Source of the DNA: SSSZ01 sp016790965
GTDB lineage: Bacteria > Pseudomonadota > Gammaproteobacteria > Burkholderiales > Rhodocyclaceae
Reading direction: 5' to 3'
Assembly (NCBI GenBank): GCA_016790965.1
Contig: JAEUNZ010000017.1
Coordinates: 1-52,736 of the forward strand
Length of the DNA stretch: 52,736 nt
Shown here one piece after another: positions 10,373-19,342 of this stretch (position 1 is its first letter; every line of letters begins with the position of its first letter). Under the pieces are notes generated by a model. The model made no database searches. It was not told where the DNA came from and saw nothing but the letters and a program-made list of their open reading frames with translations. The position numbers and the translations under genes are program-made.

Positions 10373-11722
10373 TTATGGATGTTCTCGCAGCATTTCCTGC
10401 GAACCAGGGCGGATTTCCAGCCTATTTTGCCATAGGCGGACGGAATTTTCCAATTCGCCGGCCGGGGCGGATAGCAATCTTTTGCCTGATACGCAACAGG
10501 TTCCGGCCACCCAGACGTGGGAAACGTCCTCCCGACCGGCCACGTAAACCAGGTGGGAGAGCGGATCGAAGCAGGGGCGGGCGTTGAGGGAAGACAGGTC
10601 AACAGCGCACAGGTCGGCCCATTTGCCGGCGTTTATGGAACCGATCTCCGCCTCCAGGCCCAGTGCCCGGGCACCGTTGAGGGTGGCCATCGCCAGGGCC
10701 TGCCTTGCCGGGACTGCCGAGGCGTCGCCGCTGCAACCCTTGGCGAGGAGGGCGGCCAGGCGCATTTCGGCGAACAGATCCAGGCGATTGTTGCTCGCGG
10801 CGCCGTCGGTGCCCAGGCCTACATTGACTCCGGCGGCGAGAAGCGCAGGAAGGGGCGCGATACCGCTGGCGAGCTTGAGGTTGGAGGTGGGGCAATGGGC
10901 CACCGAGCAGCCGTGGCGGGCGAGGAGGGCGATTTCGTCGGATTCCAGGTGCACGGCATGGACGGCGATGAATCCAGGGCCGAGGAGGCCCAGGGAGGCG
11001 AGCCGGGCGAGGGGGCGGCAGGCGAAGCGGGTGAGGCTGTCCTGTATCTCGGCCTGCGTTTCGTGCACGTGGCAGTGGATGGGAAGCTGCAGTTGGGCGG
11101 CCAGGGTGGCGATGCGCTCGAAGGTCCGGTCCGCGACGGTGTAGGGCGCGTGGGGCGCGAGACAGAATCGCACCAAAGGGTGGTCCCGCCAACGGTCCCG
11201 GGCCGCCAGTCCTTTGGCCAGGTAGTCGTCGGCGTCGCTGCCGTAGGCGGTGGGAAACTCGAAGGCCGTGATGCCCTGGACCGCACGCATCCCGCATTCC
11301 GCTGCGGCCTGGGCAGCCGCTTCGGGAAAAAAGTACATGTCGTTGAAGCAGGTGATTCCGCCGGCCAGCATTTCGGCGCATGCCAACCGCGTGCCGGTGG
11401 CGACGAACTCCGCCGAGACGCAGGCGGCTTCGGCAGGCCAGATGTGCTTTTCCAGCCAGTCCATGAGGGGCAGATCGTCCGCCAGGCCGCGCAGGAGGCT
11501 CATGGCGGCGTGGGTGTGGAGGTTGATCAGGCCGGGGATGAGCAGATGGTCAAGCAGTTCGACCCGTTCCAGCGCGCGGAAGTGGCGGCGGGCTTCGTTC
11601 GTGGGCAGGACGGCAACGATTCTTCCGGAGTCGATGGCAACGGCATGGTCCTCAAGCAGTCCCTCGGGTTCCACAGGGGCGATCCAGCGGGATTCGATCA
11701 GCAGATCGACGGTTCGGGTCAC
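10373..11722 (-). CDS. mtaD: TRZ/ATZ-family amidohydrolase, 5-methylthioadenosine/S-adenosylhomocysteine deaminase type
   Basis: This 449-residue metal-dependent hydrolase has an N-terminal beta-sandwich, then the zinc motif NLHTH (His69, His71), HCHVHET, VHAVHLESDE and GLGTDGAASNN. These are the hallmark positions of the cytosine-deaminase-like/ATZ-TRZ group. The closest functional label is MTA/SAH deaminase, but guanine or other aminopurine deamination cannot be excluded from sequence alone. The start is GTG at 11722 with GAGG eight bases upstream. It is divergent from gyrA across a 100-bp region. The mtaD-ompA-ubiG-gph order is shared by many betaproteobacteria (recalled, not searched). 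Confidence 0.85.
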   Translation of the reverse strand: MTRTVDLLIESRWIAPVEPEGLLEDHAVAIDSGRIVAVLPTNEARRHFRALERVELLDHLLIPGLINLHTHAAMSLLRGLADDLPLMDWLEKHIWPAEAACVSAEFVATGTRLACAEMLAGGITCFNDMYFFPEAAAQAAAECGMRAVQGITAFEFPTAYGSDADDYLAKGLAARDRWRDHPLVRFCLAPHAPYTVADRTFERIATLAAQLQLPIHCHVHETQAEIQDSLTRFACRPLARLASLGLLGPGFIAVHAVHLESDEIALLARHGCSVAHCPTSNLKLASGIAPLPALLAAGVNVGLGTDGAASNNRLDLFAEMRLAALLAKGCSGDASAVPARQALAMATLNGARALGLEAEIGSINAGKWADLCAVDLSSLNARPCFDPLSHLVYVAGREDVSHVWVAGTCCVSGKRLLSAPAGELENSVRLWQNRLEIRPGSQEMLREHP

Positions 11723-11751
11723 GGCTTGCCTCTGTCTTGAGGGGTGGGGCG

Positions 11752-11760
11752 TGGTAAACT
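11752..11760 (+). promoter_or_regulatory. Possible extended -10 promoter for gyrA
   Basis: TGGTAAACT in the 100-bp region between divergent mtaD and gyrA fits an extended -10 element (TGnTAnAcT) without a convincing -35. A bulged GC hairpin (about 11792-11813) lies in the leader. The gyrA Shine-Dalgarno sequence is weak (GAGAGA). Confidence 0.35.
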
Positions 11761-11822
11761 AGCAAATTCCGCCCAGATCAACCATATAACACGACGCCGG
11801 GCTACGGCGCGTCGAGAGACAC

Positions 11823-14375
11823 ATGGATCAATTCGCCAAAGAAACACTGCCGATCAGCCTCGAAGAGGAAATGCGCCGCTCCTACCTCGATTACGCCATG
11901 AGCGTCATCGTTGGCCGGGCGCTGCCCGACGTGCGGGACGGCCTGAAGCCGGTCCATCGCCGTGTCCTCTTCGCCATGCACGAGCTTTCCAACGACTGGA
12001 ACAAGGCTTACAAGAAATCGGCCCGTATCGTCGGCGACGTGATCGGTAAGTACCACCCCCATGGCGATACCGCGGTCTATGACACGATCGTGCGCATGGC
12101 CCAGAATTTTTCCCTGCGCTACATGCTGGTGGATGGCCAGGGCAACTTCGGCTCGGTGGATGGCGACAACGCCGCCGCCATGCGTTACACCGAAGTGCGC
12201 ATGGCCAAGATCGGCCACCAGCTGCTGGAGGATATCGACAAGGAAACCGTCGATTTCGGGCCCAACTATGACGGCTCCGAGAACGAGCCGCTGATCCTGC
12301 CGGCCCGCATTCCCAATCTGCTGATCAACGGCTCCGCCGGCATCGCCGTGGGCATGGCCACCAATATCCCGCCCCACAACCTGAACGAGGTGATTTCCGG
12401 TTGTCTGGCGCTGCTGACAAACCCGGCGATGAGCATCGAGGATCTGATCGAGCACATCCCGGCGCCGGATTTCCCTACGGCGGGCATTATCTATGGCGTG
12501 ATGGGCGTGCGCGAGGGTTACCTGACCGGCCGTGGCCGCGTCGTCATGCGGGCCCGCACCCACTTCGAGGATATCGGCAAGGGCGATCGTCAGGCCCTGA
12601 TCGTGGACGAGATTCCCTATCAGGTAAACAAGAAGACCTTGATCGAGAAGATCGCCGAGCTGGTCAACGAAAAGAAGATCGAGGGCATTTCAGACATTCG
12701 TGATGAGTCGGACAAGTCCGGCATGCGCATCGTCATTGAGCTGAAGCGCGGCGAAGTCGGGGAGGTGGTGCTCAACAACCTCTACAAGCAGACCCAGTTG
12801 CAGGACACCTTCGGCATGAACATGGTGGCCCTGGTGGATGGGCAGCCCCGGCTCCTCAACCTGAAGCAGATGCTGGAATGCTTCCTCGCCCACCGGCGCG
12901 AGGTGTTGACGCGGCGTACGGTGTTCGAACTGAAGAAGGCCCGGGATCGTGGCCATGTGCTGGAAGGCCTCGCCGTGGCCCTGTCCAATGTGGACGAGAT
13001 CATTGCCCTGATCAAGGCGGCGCCGACCCCAGCCGACGCCAAGCGCGGCCTGATGGGGCGTACCTGGCGCAGCGCCCTGGTGGAGGAAATGCTGCAGCGG
13101 GCAGCGGCCGACGCCTATCGCCCTGAGGGCCTGGCCCCCGAGTTCGGCCTCTCCGGCCAGGGCTACCGCTTGTCGGATGCTCAGGCCCAGGCCATCCTGG
13201 AACTGCGCCTGCAACGCCTGACCGGCCTGGAGCAGGACAAGATCGTCGCAGAGTACAAGGAAGTCATGGACAAGATCGCCGACCTCCTCGACATCCTGGC
13301 TCGCCCGGAGCGCATCACCGCCATCATCGTCGAGGAGTTGACCGCCATCCGCGACCAGTTCGGCGACCAGCGCCGCTCCGAGATCGTGTTGCACACGCAG
13401 GAACTGGGCATCGAGGATCTCATCACGCCCCAGGACATGGTAGTGACCCTGTCCCACGGCGGCTACGTCAAAACCCAGCCCCTTTCCGACTACCGCGCCC
13501 AGCGCCGCGGCGGCCGAGGCAAGCAGGCGGCGGCCATCAAGGACGAGGATTTCATCGACCACCTGTTCGTGGCCAATACCCACGACTATATCCTGTGCTT
13601 CTCCAACCGGGGCCGCTGCTACTGGCTCAAGGTCTACGAAGCGCCCCAGGGCAGCCGTACCAGCCGCGGCAAGCCCATCGTCAATCTCTTTCCTCTGGAG
13701 GAGGGCGAGAAGATCAACGCCATCCTCCCGGTCAAGGAATTCGTCGACGACAAGTACATCTTCATGGCCACCGTCATGGGTACGGTCAAGAAGACCCCGC
13801 TGTCCGATTTCTCCAACCCGCGCAAGGCCGGCATCATCGCCGTGGCGCTGGACGAGGGTGACTACCTGGTGGGCGCCGAGCTGACCAATGGCCAGAACGA
13901 CATCGTGCTCGTTTCCAACGGCGGCAAGGCCGTCTGGTTCGACGAGGAGGATGTCCGTCCCATGGGCCGTCAGGCCCGGGGCGTGCGCGGCATGAAGCTG
14001 CAGCCCAAGCAGGCGGTGATCTCCCTGCTGGTGGCGGACAACGAGCAGCAGACGGTGCTGGTCGCCACCGAAAACGGCTTCGGCAAGCGTACCCAGTTGG
14101 GGGATTTCCGTCACTCCGGTCGCGGCACCCAGGGGGTCATGGCCATCGCTGCCAGCGCCCGCAACGGGGCCATCGTGGGAGCCAAGCTGGTGGGCGACGA
14201 GGACGAGATCATGCTCATCACTACCGGCGGCGTGCTGATCCGCACCCGGGTCGCTGAGATCCGTGAGCTCGGTCGTGCCACTCAGGGTGTGACGCTGATT
14301 TCCCTGGACGACGGAGAGAAGCTGGCCGGCCTGGAAAAGGTTGTGGAAACGGAAGGCGAGCTGGAGGGCGAGTGA
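11823..14375 (+). CDS. gyrA: DNA gyrase subunit A
   Basis: This 850-residue type II topoisomerase A subunit has its N-terminus collinear with E. coli GyrA. The catalytic tyrosine is Tyr122 (AAAMRYTEVRM), and the quinolone-resistance region reads HPHGDTAVYD, so position 83 is Thr and 87 is Asp. The C-terminal wrapping domain has a GyrA box (QRRGGRGK) and six beta-pinwheel repeats, and ends in an acidic tail. With GyrB it introduces negative supercoils. The stop overlaps the serC start (TGATG), so gyrA heads the gyrA-serC-pheA run. Confidence 0.98.
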   Translation: MDQFAKETLPISLEEEMRRSYLDYAMSVIVGRALPDVRDGLKPVHRRVLFAMHELSNDWNKAYKKSARIVGDVIGKYHPHGDTAVYDTIVRMAQNFSLRYMLVDGQGNFGSVDGDNAAAMRYTEVRMAKIGHQLLEDIDKETVDFGPNYDGSENEPLILPARIPNLLINGSAGIAVGMATNIPPHNLNEVISGCLALLTNPAMSIEDLIEHIPAPDFPTAGIIYGVMGVREGYLTGRGRVVMRARTHFEDIGKGDRQALIVDEIPYQVNKKTLIEKIAELVNEKKIEGISDIRDESDKSGMRIVIELKRGEVGEVVLNNLYKQTQLQDTFGMNMVALVDGQPRLLNLKQMLECFLAHRREVLTRRTVFELKKARDRGHVLEGLAVALSNVDEIIALIKAAPTPADAKRGLMGRTWRSALVEEMLQRAAADAYRPEGLAPEFGLSGQGYRLSDAQAQAILELRLQRLTGLEQDKIVAEYKEVMDKIADLLDILARPERITAIIVEELTAIRDQFGDQRRSEIVLHTQELGIEDLITPQDMVVTLSHGGYVKTQPLSDYRAQRRGGRGKQAAAIKDEDFIDHLFVANTHDYILCFSNRGRCYWLKVYEAPQGSRTSRGKPIVNLFPLEEGEKINAILPVKEFVDDKYIFMATVMGTVKKTPLSDFSNPRKAGIIAVALDEGDYLVGAELTNGQNDIVLVSNGGKAVWFDEEDVRPMGRQARGVRGMKLQPKQAVISLLVADNEQQTVLVATENGFGKRTQLGDFRHSGRGTQGVMAIAASARNGAIVGAKLVGDEDEIMLITTGGVLIRTRVAEIRELGRATQGVTLISLDDGEKLAGLEKVVETEGELEGE

Positions 14376-15469
14376 TGGCCCGCATCTGGAACTTCAGCGC
14401 CGGTCCGGCCGTGCTGCCGGAGTCGGTGCTGCGCCAGGCCCAGGAGCAAATGCTCGACTGGCACGGCGCCGGTTGTGGCGTCATGGAAATGAGCCACCGG
14501 GGCAAGGAATTCATGTCCATCCTGGAGCGCGCCGAGGCCGACCTGCGCGACCTGATGGGCGTTCCGGACAACTACAGGGTGCTCTTCCTGCAAGGCGGTG
14601 CCACCCAGCAGTTCGCCCAGATCCCCATGAACCTGTTGGCCGGTCGCTCCGCCGACTACATCGTGACCGGTTCCTGGTCCAAGAAGGCCTATAAGGAAGC
14701 CCTGAAGGTGATGGGGGAAGGCGCCGTGCGCTGCGCCGCTTCCACCGAAAGGACGGGCTTCACCCGCCTGCCGATGGCGGAGGAAGTGCGCCTCGACCCG
14801 CAGGCAGCCTACCTTCATCTCTGCACCAACGAGACCATTCACGGCGTCGAGGTCCACGATGCCCGCCTGGCGACCACCGGCGTGCCCCTGGTGGCGGACA
14901 TGTCGTCCCATATCCTGTCTCGGCCGGTGGACGTCGCCAAGTACGGCCTGATCTACGCCGGGGCGCAGAAGAATATCGGCCCCTCCGGCCTTACCCTGGT
15001 CATAGTTCGCGACGAGCTGATCGGCCAGGCGCCAGCCAACATCCCGACGGTGATGGATTACGCGGTGATGGCGGAAAACGTCTCAATGCTCAACACCCCG
15101 CCCACCTACGGCATCTATGTCGCCGGCCTGGTTTTCCAGTGGCTCAAGGCTCAAGGAGGCCTGGAGGGCATGGAGGCGATCAACCTCGAAAAGGCGCGGC
15201 TGCTTTACGAGTGCATCGACAATTCCGCCGGTTTCTACAAAAATCCGGTCGATGTCGATTGCCGCTCCCGTATGAACGTGCCCTTCGTCCTCGCCCGCTC
15301 CGACCTGGATGCCGCCTTCCTTGCCGAGAGCAAGGCGGCCGGGCTGGCTTCGCTCAAGGGCCACAAGTCGGTGGGCGGCATGCGCGCCTCCATCTACAAC
15401 GCCATGCCCCTCGAAGGGGTGCGGGTGCTGGTGGATTTCATGAACGATTTCGCCCGGCGGAACGCATGA
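14375..15469 (+). CDS. serC: Phosphoserine aminotransferase
   Basis: This 364-residue class V PLP aminotransferase starts MARIWNFSAGPAVLPE. It has the GGATQQF phosphate-binding loop and the PLP lysine Lys199 in YAGAQKNIGPSG. It converts 3-phosphohydroxypyruvate to phosphoserine and also acts in PLP synthesis. The ATG at 14375 overlaps the gyrA stop and follows GGAGGGCGAG; a GTG one codon earlier is less likely. It overlaps pheA by 4 bp. Confidence 0.97.
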   Translation: MARIWNFSAGPAVLPESVLRQAQEQMLDWHGAGCGVMEMSHRGKEFMSILERAEADLRDLMGVPDNYRVLFLQGGATQQFAQIPMNLLAGRSADYIVTGSWSKKAYKEALKVMGEGAVRCAASTERTGFTRLPMAEEVRLDPQAAYLHLCTNETIHGVEVHDARLATTGVPLVADMSSHILSRPVDVAKYGLIYAGAQKNIGPSGLTLVIVRDELIGQAPANIPTVMDYAVMAENVSMLNTPPTYGIYVAGLVFQWLKAQGGLEGMEAINLEKARLLYECIDNSAGFYKNPVDVDCRSRMNVPFVLARSDLDAAFLAESKAAGLASLKGHKSVGGMRASIYNAMPLEGVRVLVDFMNDFARRNA

Positions 15470-16557
15470 GCGACGATCTTTCCAAGGAACTGGCCGGCGT
15501 CCGTGCCGAGATCGACGGCATCGACGGCGAGCTCTTGACGCTCCTCAACCGGCGGGCCCGCTGCGCCCAGAAGGTGGGGGAGATCAAGGCGCGGCACGGT
15601 GAAGCTGGTCACATCTACCGGCCGGAGCGCGAAGCCCAGGTGCTGCGGCGCCTTCAGGGTGAGAACTCTGGGCCCTTCGACGACGAGCAGATCACCTGGT
15701 TTTTCCGGGAAATCATGTCCGCCTGTCTCTCCCTGGAAAAGCCCCTGGAGGTTGCCTATCTGGGTCCGGAAGGCTCCTTCACGGGCAGTGCTGCGGCCAA
15801 GCATTTCGGCCACGCTGCACGCCTCGTTTCCCAGGCGTCCATCGACGACGTCTTCCGTGAGGTCGAATCCGGTCATGCGGACTACGCCGTGGTGCCGGTG
15901 GAAAATTCCACCGAAGGAGCCGTCGGGCGTACTCTCGACCTGCTCTTTTCGACGCCACTGAAGACCTGCGGCGAGGTGGTGGTGCGCATCCATCAGAACC
16001 TCATGTCCCGCTGTGCCAGCCTGAACGGAGTCAACAAGGTCTATTCCCACGCTCAGTCCCTGGCCCAGTGCCATGAGTGGCTCAACCGCAATCTTCCCGG
16101 AGTGCCCCGGGTGTCCATGGCCAGCAATTCCCTGGCGGCCCAGACGGCGGCAGAGGAAGAGGGCGCGGCGGCCATCGCGGGCGCAGCGGCCGCGGATCGC
16201 TACGGACTCCCCATCCTAGCCCGCAGTATTGAGGACGAACCCAACAATACGACGCGCTTCCTCGTCCTGGGGCGCCACGACGCGGCTCCCTCGGGGCGGG
16301 ACAAGACTTCCCTCATCATGTCGGCCACCAACCGCACTGGCGCGCTGCACGACCTGCTGGTGCCCTTCGCCAGCGCCGGGGTTTCCCTCACCCGTCTGGA
16401 ATCGCGCCCCGCCAGGCAGGCGCTCTGGCAGTACGTTTTCTACGTGGACATCGAGGGCCATCGCGACGACGCACGGCTGACGGTGGCTCTGGACGAACTG
16501 GCCCAGCGGGCGGCCTTCCTGAAGGTGCTGGGGTCTTACCCGGTTGCCGTGTATTGA
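15466..16557 (+). CDS. pheA: Bifunctional chorismate mutase / prephenate dehydratase
   Basis: This 363-residue protein comprises an AroQ chorismate mutase (about 1-90, LAGVRAEIDGIDGELLTLLN), a prephenate dehydratase domain (about 95-275, with YLGPEGSFTGSAA and the catalytic ENSTEGAVGRTLD segment) and a C-terminal ACT regulatory domain (about 285-360, NRTGALHDLL and the ESRP phenylalanine-binding motif). It commits chorismate to phenylalanine and is normally feedback-inhibited by Phe. The ATGA overlap with serC indicates coupling. Confidence 0.97.
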   Translation: MSDDLSKELAGVRAEIDGIDGELLTLLNRRARCAQKVGEIKARHGEAGHIYRPEREAQVLRRLQGENSGPFDDEQITWFFREIMSACLSLEKPLEVAYLGPEGSFTGSAAAKHFGHAARLVSQASIDDVFREVESGHADYAVVPVENSTEGAVGRTLDLLFSTPLKTCGEVVVRIHQNLMSRCASLNGVNKVYSHAQSLAQCHEWLNRNLPGVPRVSMASNSLAAQTAAEEEGAAAIAGAAAADRYGLPILARSIEDEPNNTTRFLVLGRHDAAPSGRDKTSLIMSATNRTGALHDLLVPFASAGVSLTRLESRPARQALWQYVFYVDIEGHRDDARLTVALDELAQRAAFLKVLGSYPVAVY

Positions 16558-16600
16558 ACTGGTAGACTGTTCCCCTCGATAGGCGAGACGCGAGTCCGAT

Positions 16601-16870
16601 ATGCCAACGATTAGCATGTTCTATGGAATCCTGGTGGCCATGATGTTCGAGGACAACGAACGTCATCATTTGCCGCACATCCCTGTCCGTTATGCCGGAC
16701 AGAAGGCTTCGATCGCGATCGAGGATGGGAGGGTTATGGCAGGCAATATCCCGTCAAAGCAACTGAAATTGGTTCAGGCGTGGATCGGAATCCACCAGGA
16801 CGAGTTGTTTGCCGATCGGGAGCTTGCCGTTGCCGGCGAGCAGCCCTACCCAATTGATCCTCTGCGTTGA
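16601..16870 (+). CDS. DUF4160-family small protein
   Basis: This 89-residue protein begins MPTISMFYGILVAMMF and has the DUF4160 layout: a His-rich turn (ERHHLPHIPVRY), then a basic/helical segment (SKQLKLVQAWIGIHQDEL) ending before IDPL. The family is small and uncharacterised, and its members are very often paired with DUF2442 proteins, as here; the pairs are sometimes suspected of being toxin-antitoxin-like (inference). It is an insertion into the pheA-hisC interval, which is otherwise continuous in relatives. The Shine-Dalgarno sequence is weak. Confidence 0.75.
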   Translation: MPTISMFYGILVAMMFEDNERHHLPHIPVRYAGQKASIAIEDGRVMAGNIPSKQLKLVQAWIGIHQDELFADRELAVAGEQPYPIDPLR

Positions 16871-16881
16871 GGGAGGAATCC

Positions 16882-17234
16882 ATGGAAACGTTGCTGGATG
16901 TCGTCAAGGTCAAAGCCAATCCGGACTACACACTGTATCTGGAGTTTGAAAACGGCGAGACCCGTATATTCGATATGGCACTCTACATGGACAAGAAACC
17001 TTTTGTGCGCCTGAAGGAGTTGCCGCTCTTTGCCCGGGCCTTTGTCGACTATGGCACCGTGGTCTGGCCAGGAAATATCGACATTGCACCGAAACCCTGT
17101 ATGACCTGTCCGCCCCAGCTAGGAGCCGCTTGGCCGCGCCGGGGGCGATGGAAGGCGAGGTCTGGATTGCCGATGATTTCGACGCGCCGGTGGAGGGGCT
17201 CTTGGTATGCCATGGCGAGCCGTCGTCGAAGTAA
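16882..17234 (+). pseudogene. DUF2442-family gene, frameshifted, with an antitoxin-like 3' remnant
   Basis: The ATG at 16882 follows a strong GAGGGAGGAATCC. The first 70 codons read as a DUF2442 protein (VKANPDYTLYLEFENGETR ... VVWPGNIDIAP). At about 17091 a single missing base changes frame: in the next frame the sequence continues with the expected family ending ETLYDLS, and runs on without stop to MEGEVWIADDFDAPVEG before TAA at 17232-17234. That last segment resembles the C-terminus of DUF2281-type or Phd/VapB-type antitoxins (xADDFDAPLxD). If no frameshift occurred, translation would run as unrelated sequence to about 17250. I call it a broken gene fused to a remnant. Confidence 0.65.
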
Positions 17235-17275
17235 GGGAATGCTCGAGTGACCTCAAAGGATACGAACGCCGCACC

Positions 17276-18364
17276 ATGTCTCTAGCCGATCAATCGCTCC
17301 CCTACATCCGCGCCATCTCCCCCTATCAGCCGGGCAAGCCGGTCACCGCCCTGGCCCGGGAAATGAACATTCCGGTGGAGCGCATCGTCAAGCTGGCCTC
17401 AAACGAAAACCCCCTGGGAATGAGTCCCAAGGCGCGTCAGGCCGTGGAAGCAGCCATCTCCGGCATTCAGCGCTACCCGGATCAGTTCGACCTCATCAAG
17501 GCGCTGGCCGAGCGCTGCGGTGTCGCCACTGAGCAGGTAGTGCTGGGCAACGGGTCCAATGACGTGCTGGACCTGGTCGCCCGGACCTTCCTGGCGCCGG
17601 GGCGGTCGGCGGTCTTCGCCCAGCATGCTTTCGCGGTATATCCCCTGGCGACCCTTTCGGTGGGGGCAGAGTTGATCGTTGTTCCTGCCCGCAACTACGG
17701 CCACGACCTTGCCGCCATGGCTGCCGCGATCCGGCCGGATACGCGCGTCGTCTGGATCGCCAATCCCAACAACCCTACCGGCAATTTTTTGCCCTATGCG
17801 GAAGTGCGCGCTTTCCTGGAGACCCTGCCCAAGGACGTGGTGGTGGTCCTCGACGAGGCCTACAACGAATACCTGCCGCCGGCTGAGCGCGCCGATGCGG
17901 CGGCCTGGATCGCCGAGTTCCCCAACCTGGTCGTCACTCGTACGTTTTCCAAAATCTACGGTCTGGCCGGCCTGCGCGTGGGCTACGCCTTGGCAGCGCC
18001 GGAAGTGGCGGATCTCTTGAACCGCGTGCGCCAGCCCTTCAACGTCAACAACCTGGCCCTGGCGGCTGCCATCGCTGCCCTCGACGACCATCTTTTCGTC
18101 GCCGACAGCTATGAACTCAACCGCCGCGGCATGGAGCAGATCGTCGCCGGCTTGAAGCGCCTGGGCTTGGAACACATTCCCTCCCACGGCAATTTCGTCA
18201 CCTTCAGGGCCGGCGACGGTGCCGGTATCAACCAGAGGCTGCTGCGGCAAGGCGTCATCGTCCGTCCCATAGGCGGCTACGGCATGCCCGAGTGGTTGCG
18301 GGTCACCATCGGTACCGAGGCGGAAATCTTCCGCTTCCTCGAAGCGCTGGAGAAGGCGCTGTAA
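17276..18364 (+). CDS. hisC: Histidinol-phosphate aminotransferase
   Basis: This 362-residue class I/II PLP aminotransferase has the family start (LPYIRAISPYQPGKP), substrate loop SNENPLGMSP, NPNNPTG, DEAYNEY and the PLP lysine Lys226 in TFSKIYGLAGLRVGY. In this syntenic position the enzyme is thought to serve aromatic as well as histidine synthesis, since it lies between pheA and tyrA. The ATG at 17276 gives the normal N-terminus; only a distant AAAGGA precedes it, possibly because the DUF2442 remnant altered the leader. It overlaps tyrA by one base (TAATG). Confidence 0.95.
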   Translation: MSLADQSLPYIRAISPYQPGKPVTALAREMNIPVERIVKLASNENPLGMSPKARQAVEAAISGIQRYPDQFDLIKALAERCGVATEQVVLGNGSNDVLDLVARTFLAPGRSAVFAQHAFAVYPLATLSVGAELIVVPARNYGHDLAAMAAAIRPDTRVVWIANPNNPTGNFLPYAEVRAFLETLPKDVVVVLDEAYNEYLPPAERADAAAWIAEFPNLVVTRTFSKIYGLAGLRVGYALAAPEVADLLNRVRQPFNVNNLALAAAIAALDDHLFVADSYELNRRGMEQIVAGLKRLGLEHIPSHGNFVTFRAGDGAGINQRLLRQGVIVRPIGGYGMPEWLRVTIGTEAEIFRFLEALEKAL

Positions 18365-19233
18365 TGGCCGAATTTGGCAAGATCGTCATCTTCGGCACGG
18401 GCCTGATCGGGGGATCCTTTGCCCTGGCGCTGAAGGAGGCGGGAGCGGTGGAAGAGGTGGTCGGCTTCGGGCGCACGCCAGCCACCCTGAAACTGGCTCA
18501 GGAACTGGGCGTCATCGACCGGGCGGGGATCAATCCCGCCCACGAGGTCGGCGATGCGGATATTGTCCTGGTGGCGACCCCGGTGGCCCAGATGCCGGAG
18601 ATCTTCGAGCGCATCGTGCCGTATCTCGGTCCGACAACTACCGTCACCGACGGAGGAAGTACCAAAGGTGACGTGGTTGCGGCTGCACGGGTCGCGTTCA
18701 AGGGGCATATCGGCAAGTTCGTCCCGGCGCACCCCATCGCAGGCGCGGAGAACAGCGGGCCCGGCGCGGCGAGAGCCGACTTATACCGTGGAAAGAAAGT
18801 GGTCGTAACGCCGTTGCCCGAAAACAACGACGAGCGGTTGGACCGCGTGAAACGTGCCTGGGCGCTTTGTGGGGCCGATATCTACGAATTGACCCCCGAG
18901 ATGCACGACCGGGTGTTTGCTGCAGTGAGTCATCTGCCGCATTTGCTGTCGTTCGCGCTGGTTCATGAACTGGCGAAGCGGGAAGATGCTGAGTTGTTTT
19001 TCACATTCGCGGCGTCGGGGTTTCGCGATTTCACCCGCATTGCGGCGAGTCACCCGGAAATGTGGCGGGATATCTGCCTGGCAAATCGCGAGGCGCTCGT
19101 GGCAGAACTTGATAGGTACCTCGCTGGATTGACAACGCTCCGGATTGCTCTTGAACAGTGTGATGCTGCGAATCTGGAAGCGGTATTTGACAATGCCAGA
19201 AGGGCGCGGCGGGCTTGGAAATACGGCGTATAG
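18364..19233 (+). CDS. tyrA: Prephenate dehydrogenase
   Basis: This 289-residue NAD(P)-dependent dehydrogenase has a Rossmann motif FGTGLIGGS (Gly11, 13 and 16), followed by DGGSTKGDV and HPIAGAENSGPGAA with the catalytic His. It makes 4-hydroxyphenylpyruvate for tyrosine. In related genomes the next gene is aroA; here a 22.7-kb glycan locus intervenes. Base composition drops inside this gene: a 60-base line at 18421 has 73% G+C, whereas lines at 18961 and 19081 have 55-57%. A recombination junction may lie near 18780. Confidence 0.95.
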   Translation: MAEFGKIVIFGTGLIGGSFALALKEAGAVEEVVGFGRTPATLKLAQELGVIDRAGINPAHEVGDADIVLVATPVAQMPEIFERIVPYLGPTTTVTDGGSTKGDVVAAARVAFKGHIGKFVPAHPIAGAENSGPGAARADLYRGKKVVVTPLPENNDERLDRVKRAWALCGADIYELTPEMHDRVFAAVSHLPHLLSFALVHELAKREDAELFFTFAASGFRDFTRIAASHPEMWRDICLANREALVAELDRYLAGLTTLRIALEQCDAANLEAVFDNARRARRAWKYGV

Positions 19234-19342
19234 CTTGGGAGTTCCGGGGGAGTAGGCTAACGCTTGGTAATTGCCGAAGGTGTGTCCCATCAGTCGATTC
19301 AAGACAAACCGCGGATTTGCCCGGGAGTCGCAGGAGAACGAG

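Noticed and set aside
12690..14114. 474-codon minus-strand frame inside gyrA
   Set aside because: Antisense to a strongly conserved gene; composition artefact.
19234..19342. Possible ops/JUMPstart (RfaH) element at the start of the glycan locus
   Set aside because: No GGCGGTAG-type sequence or clear promoter is present in the 109-bp leader.
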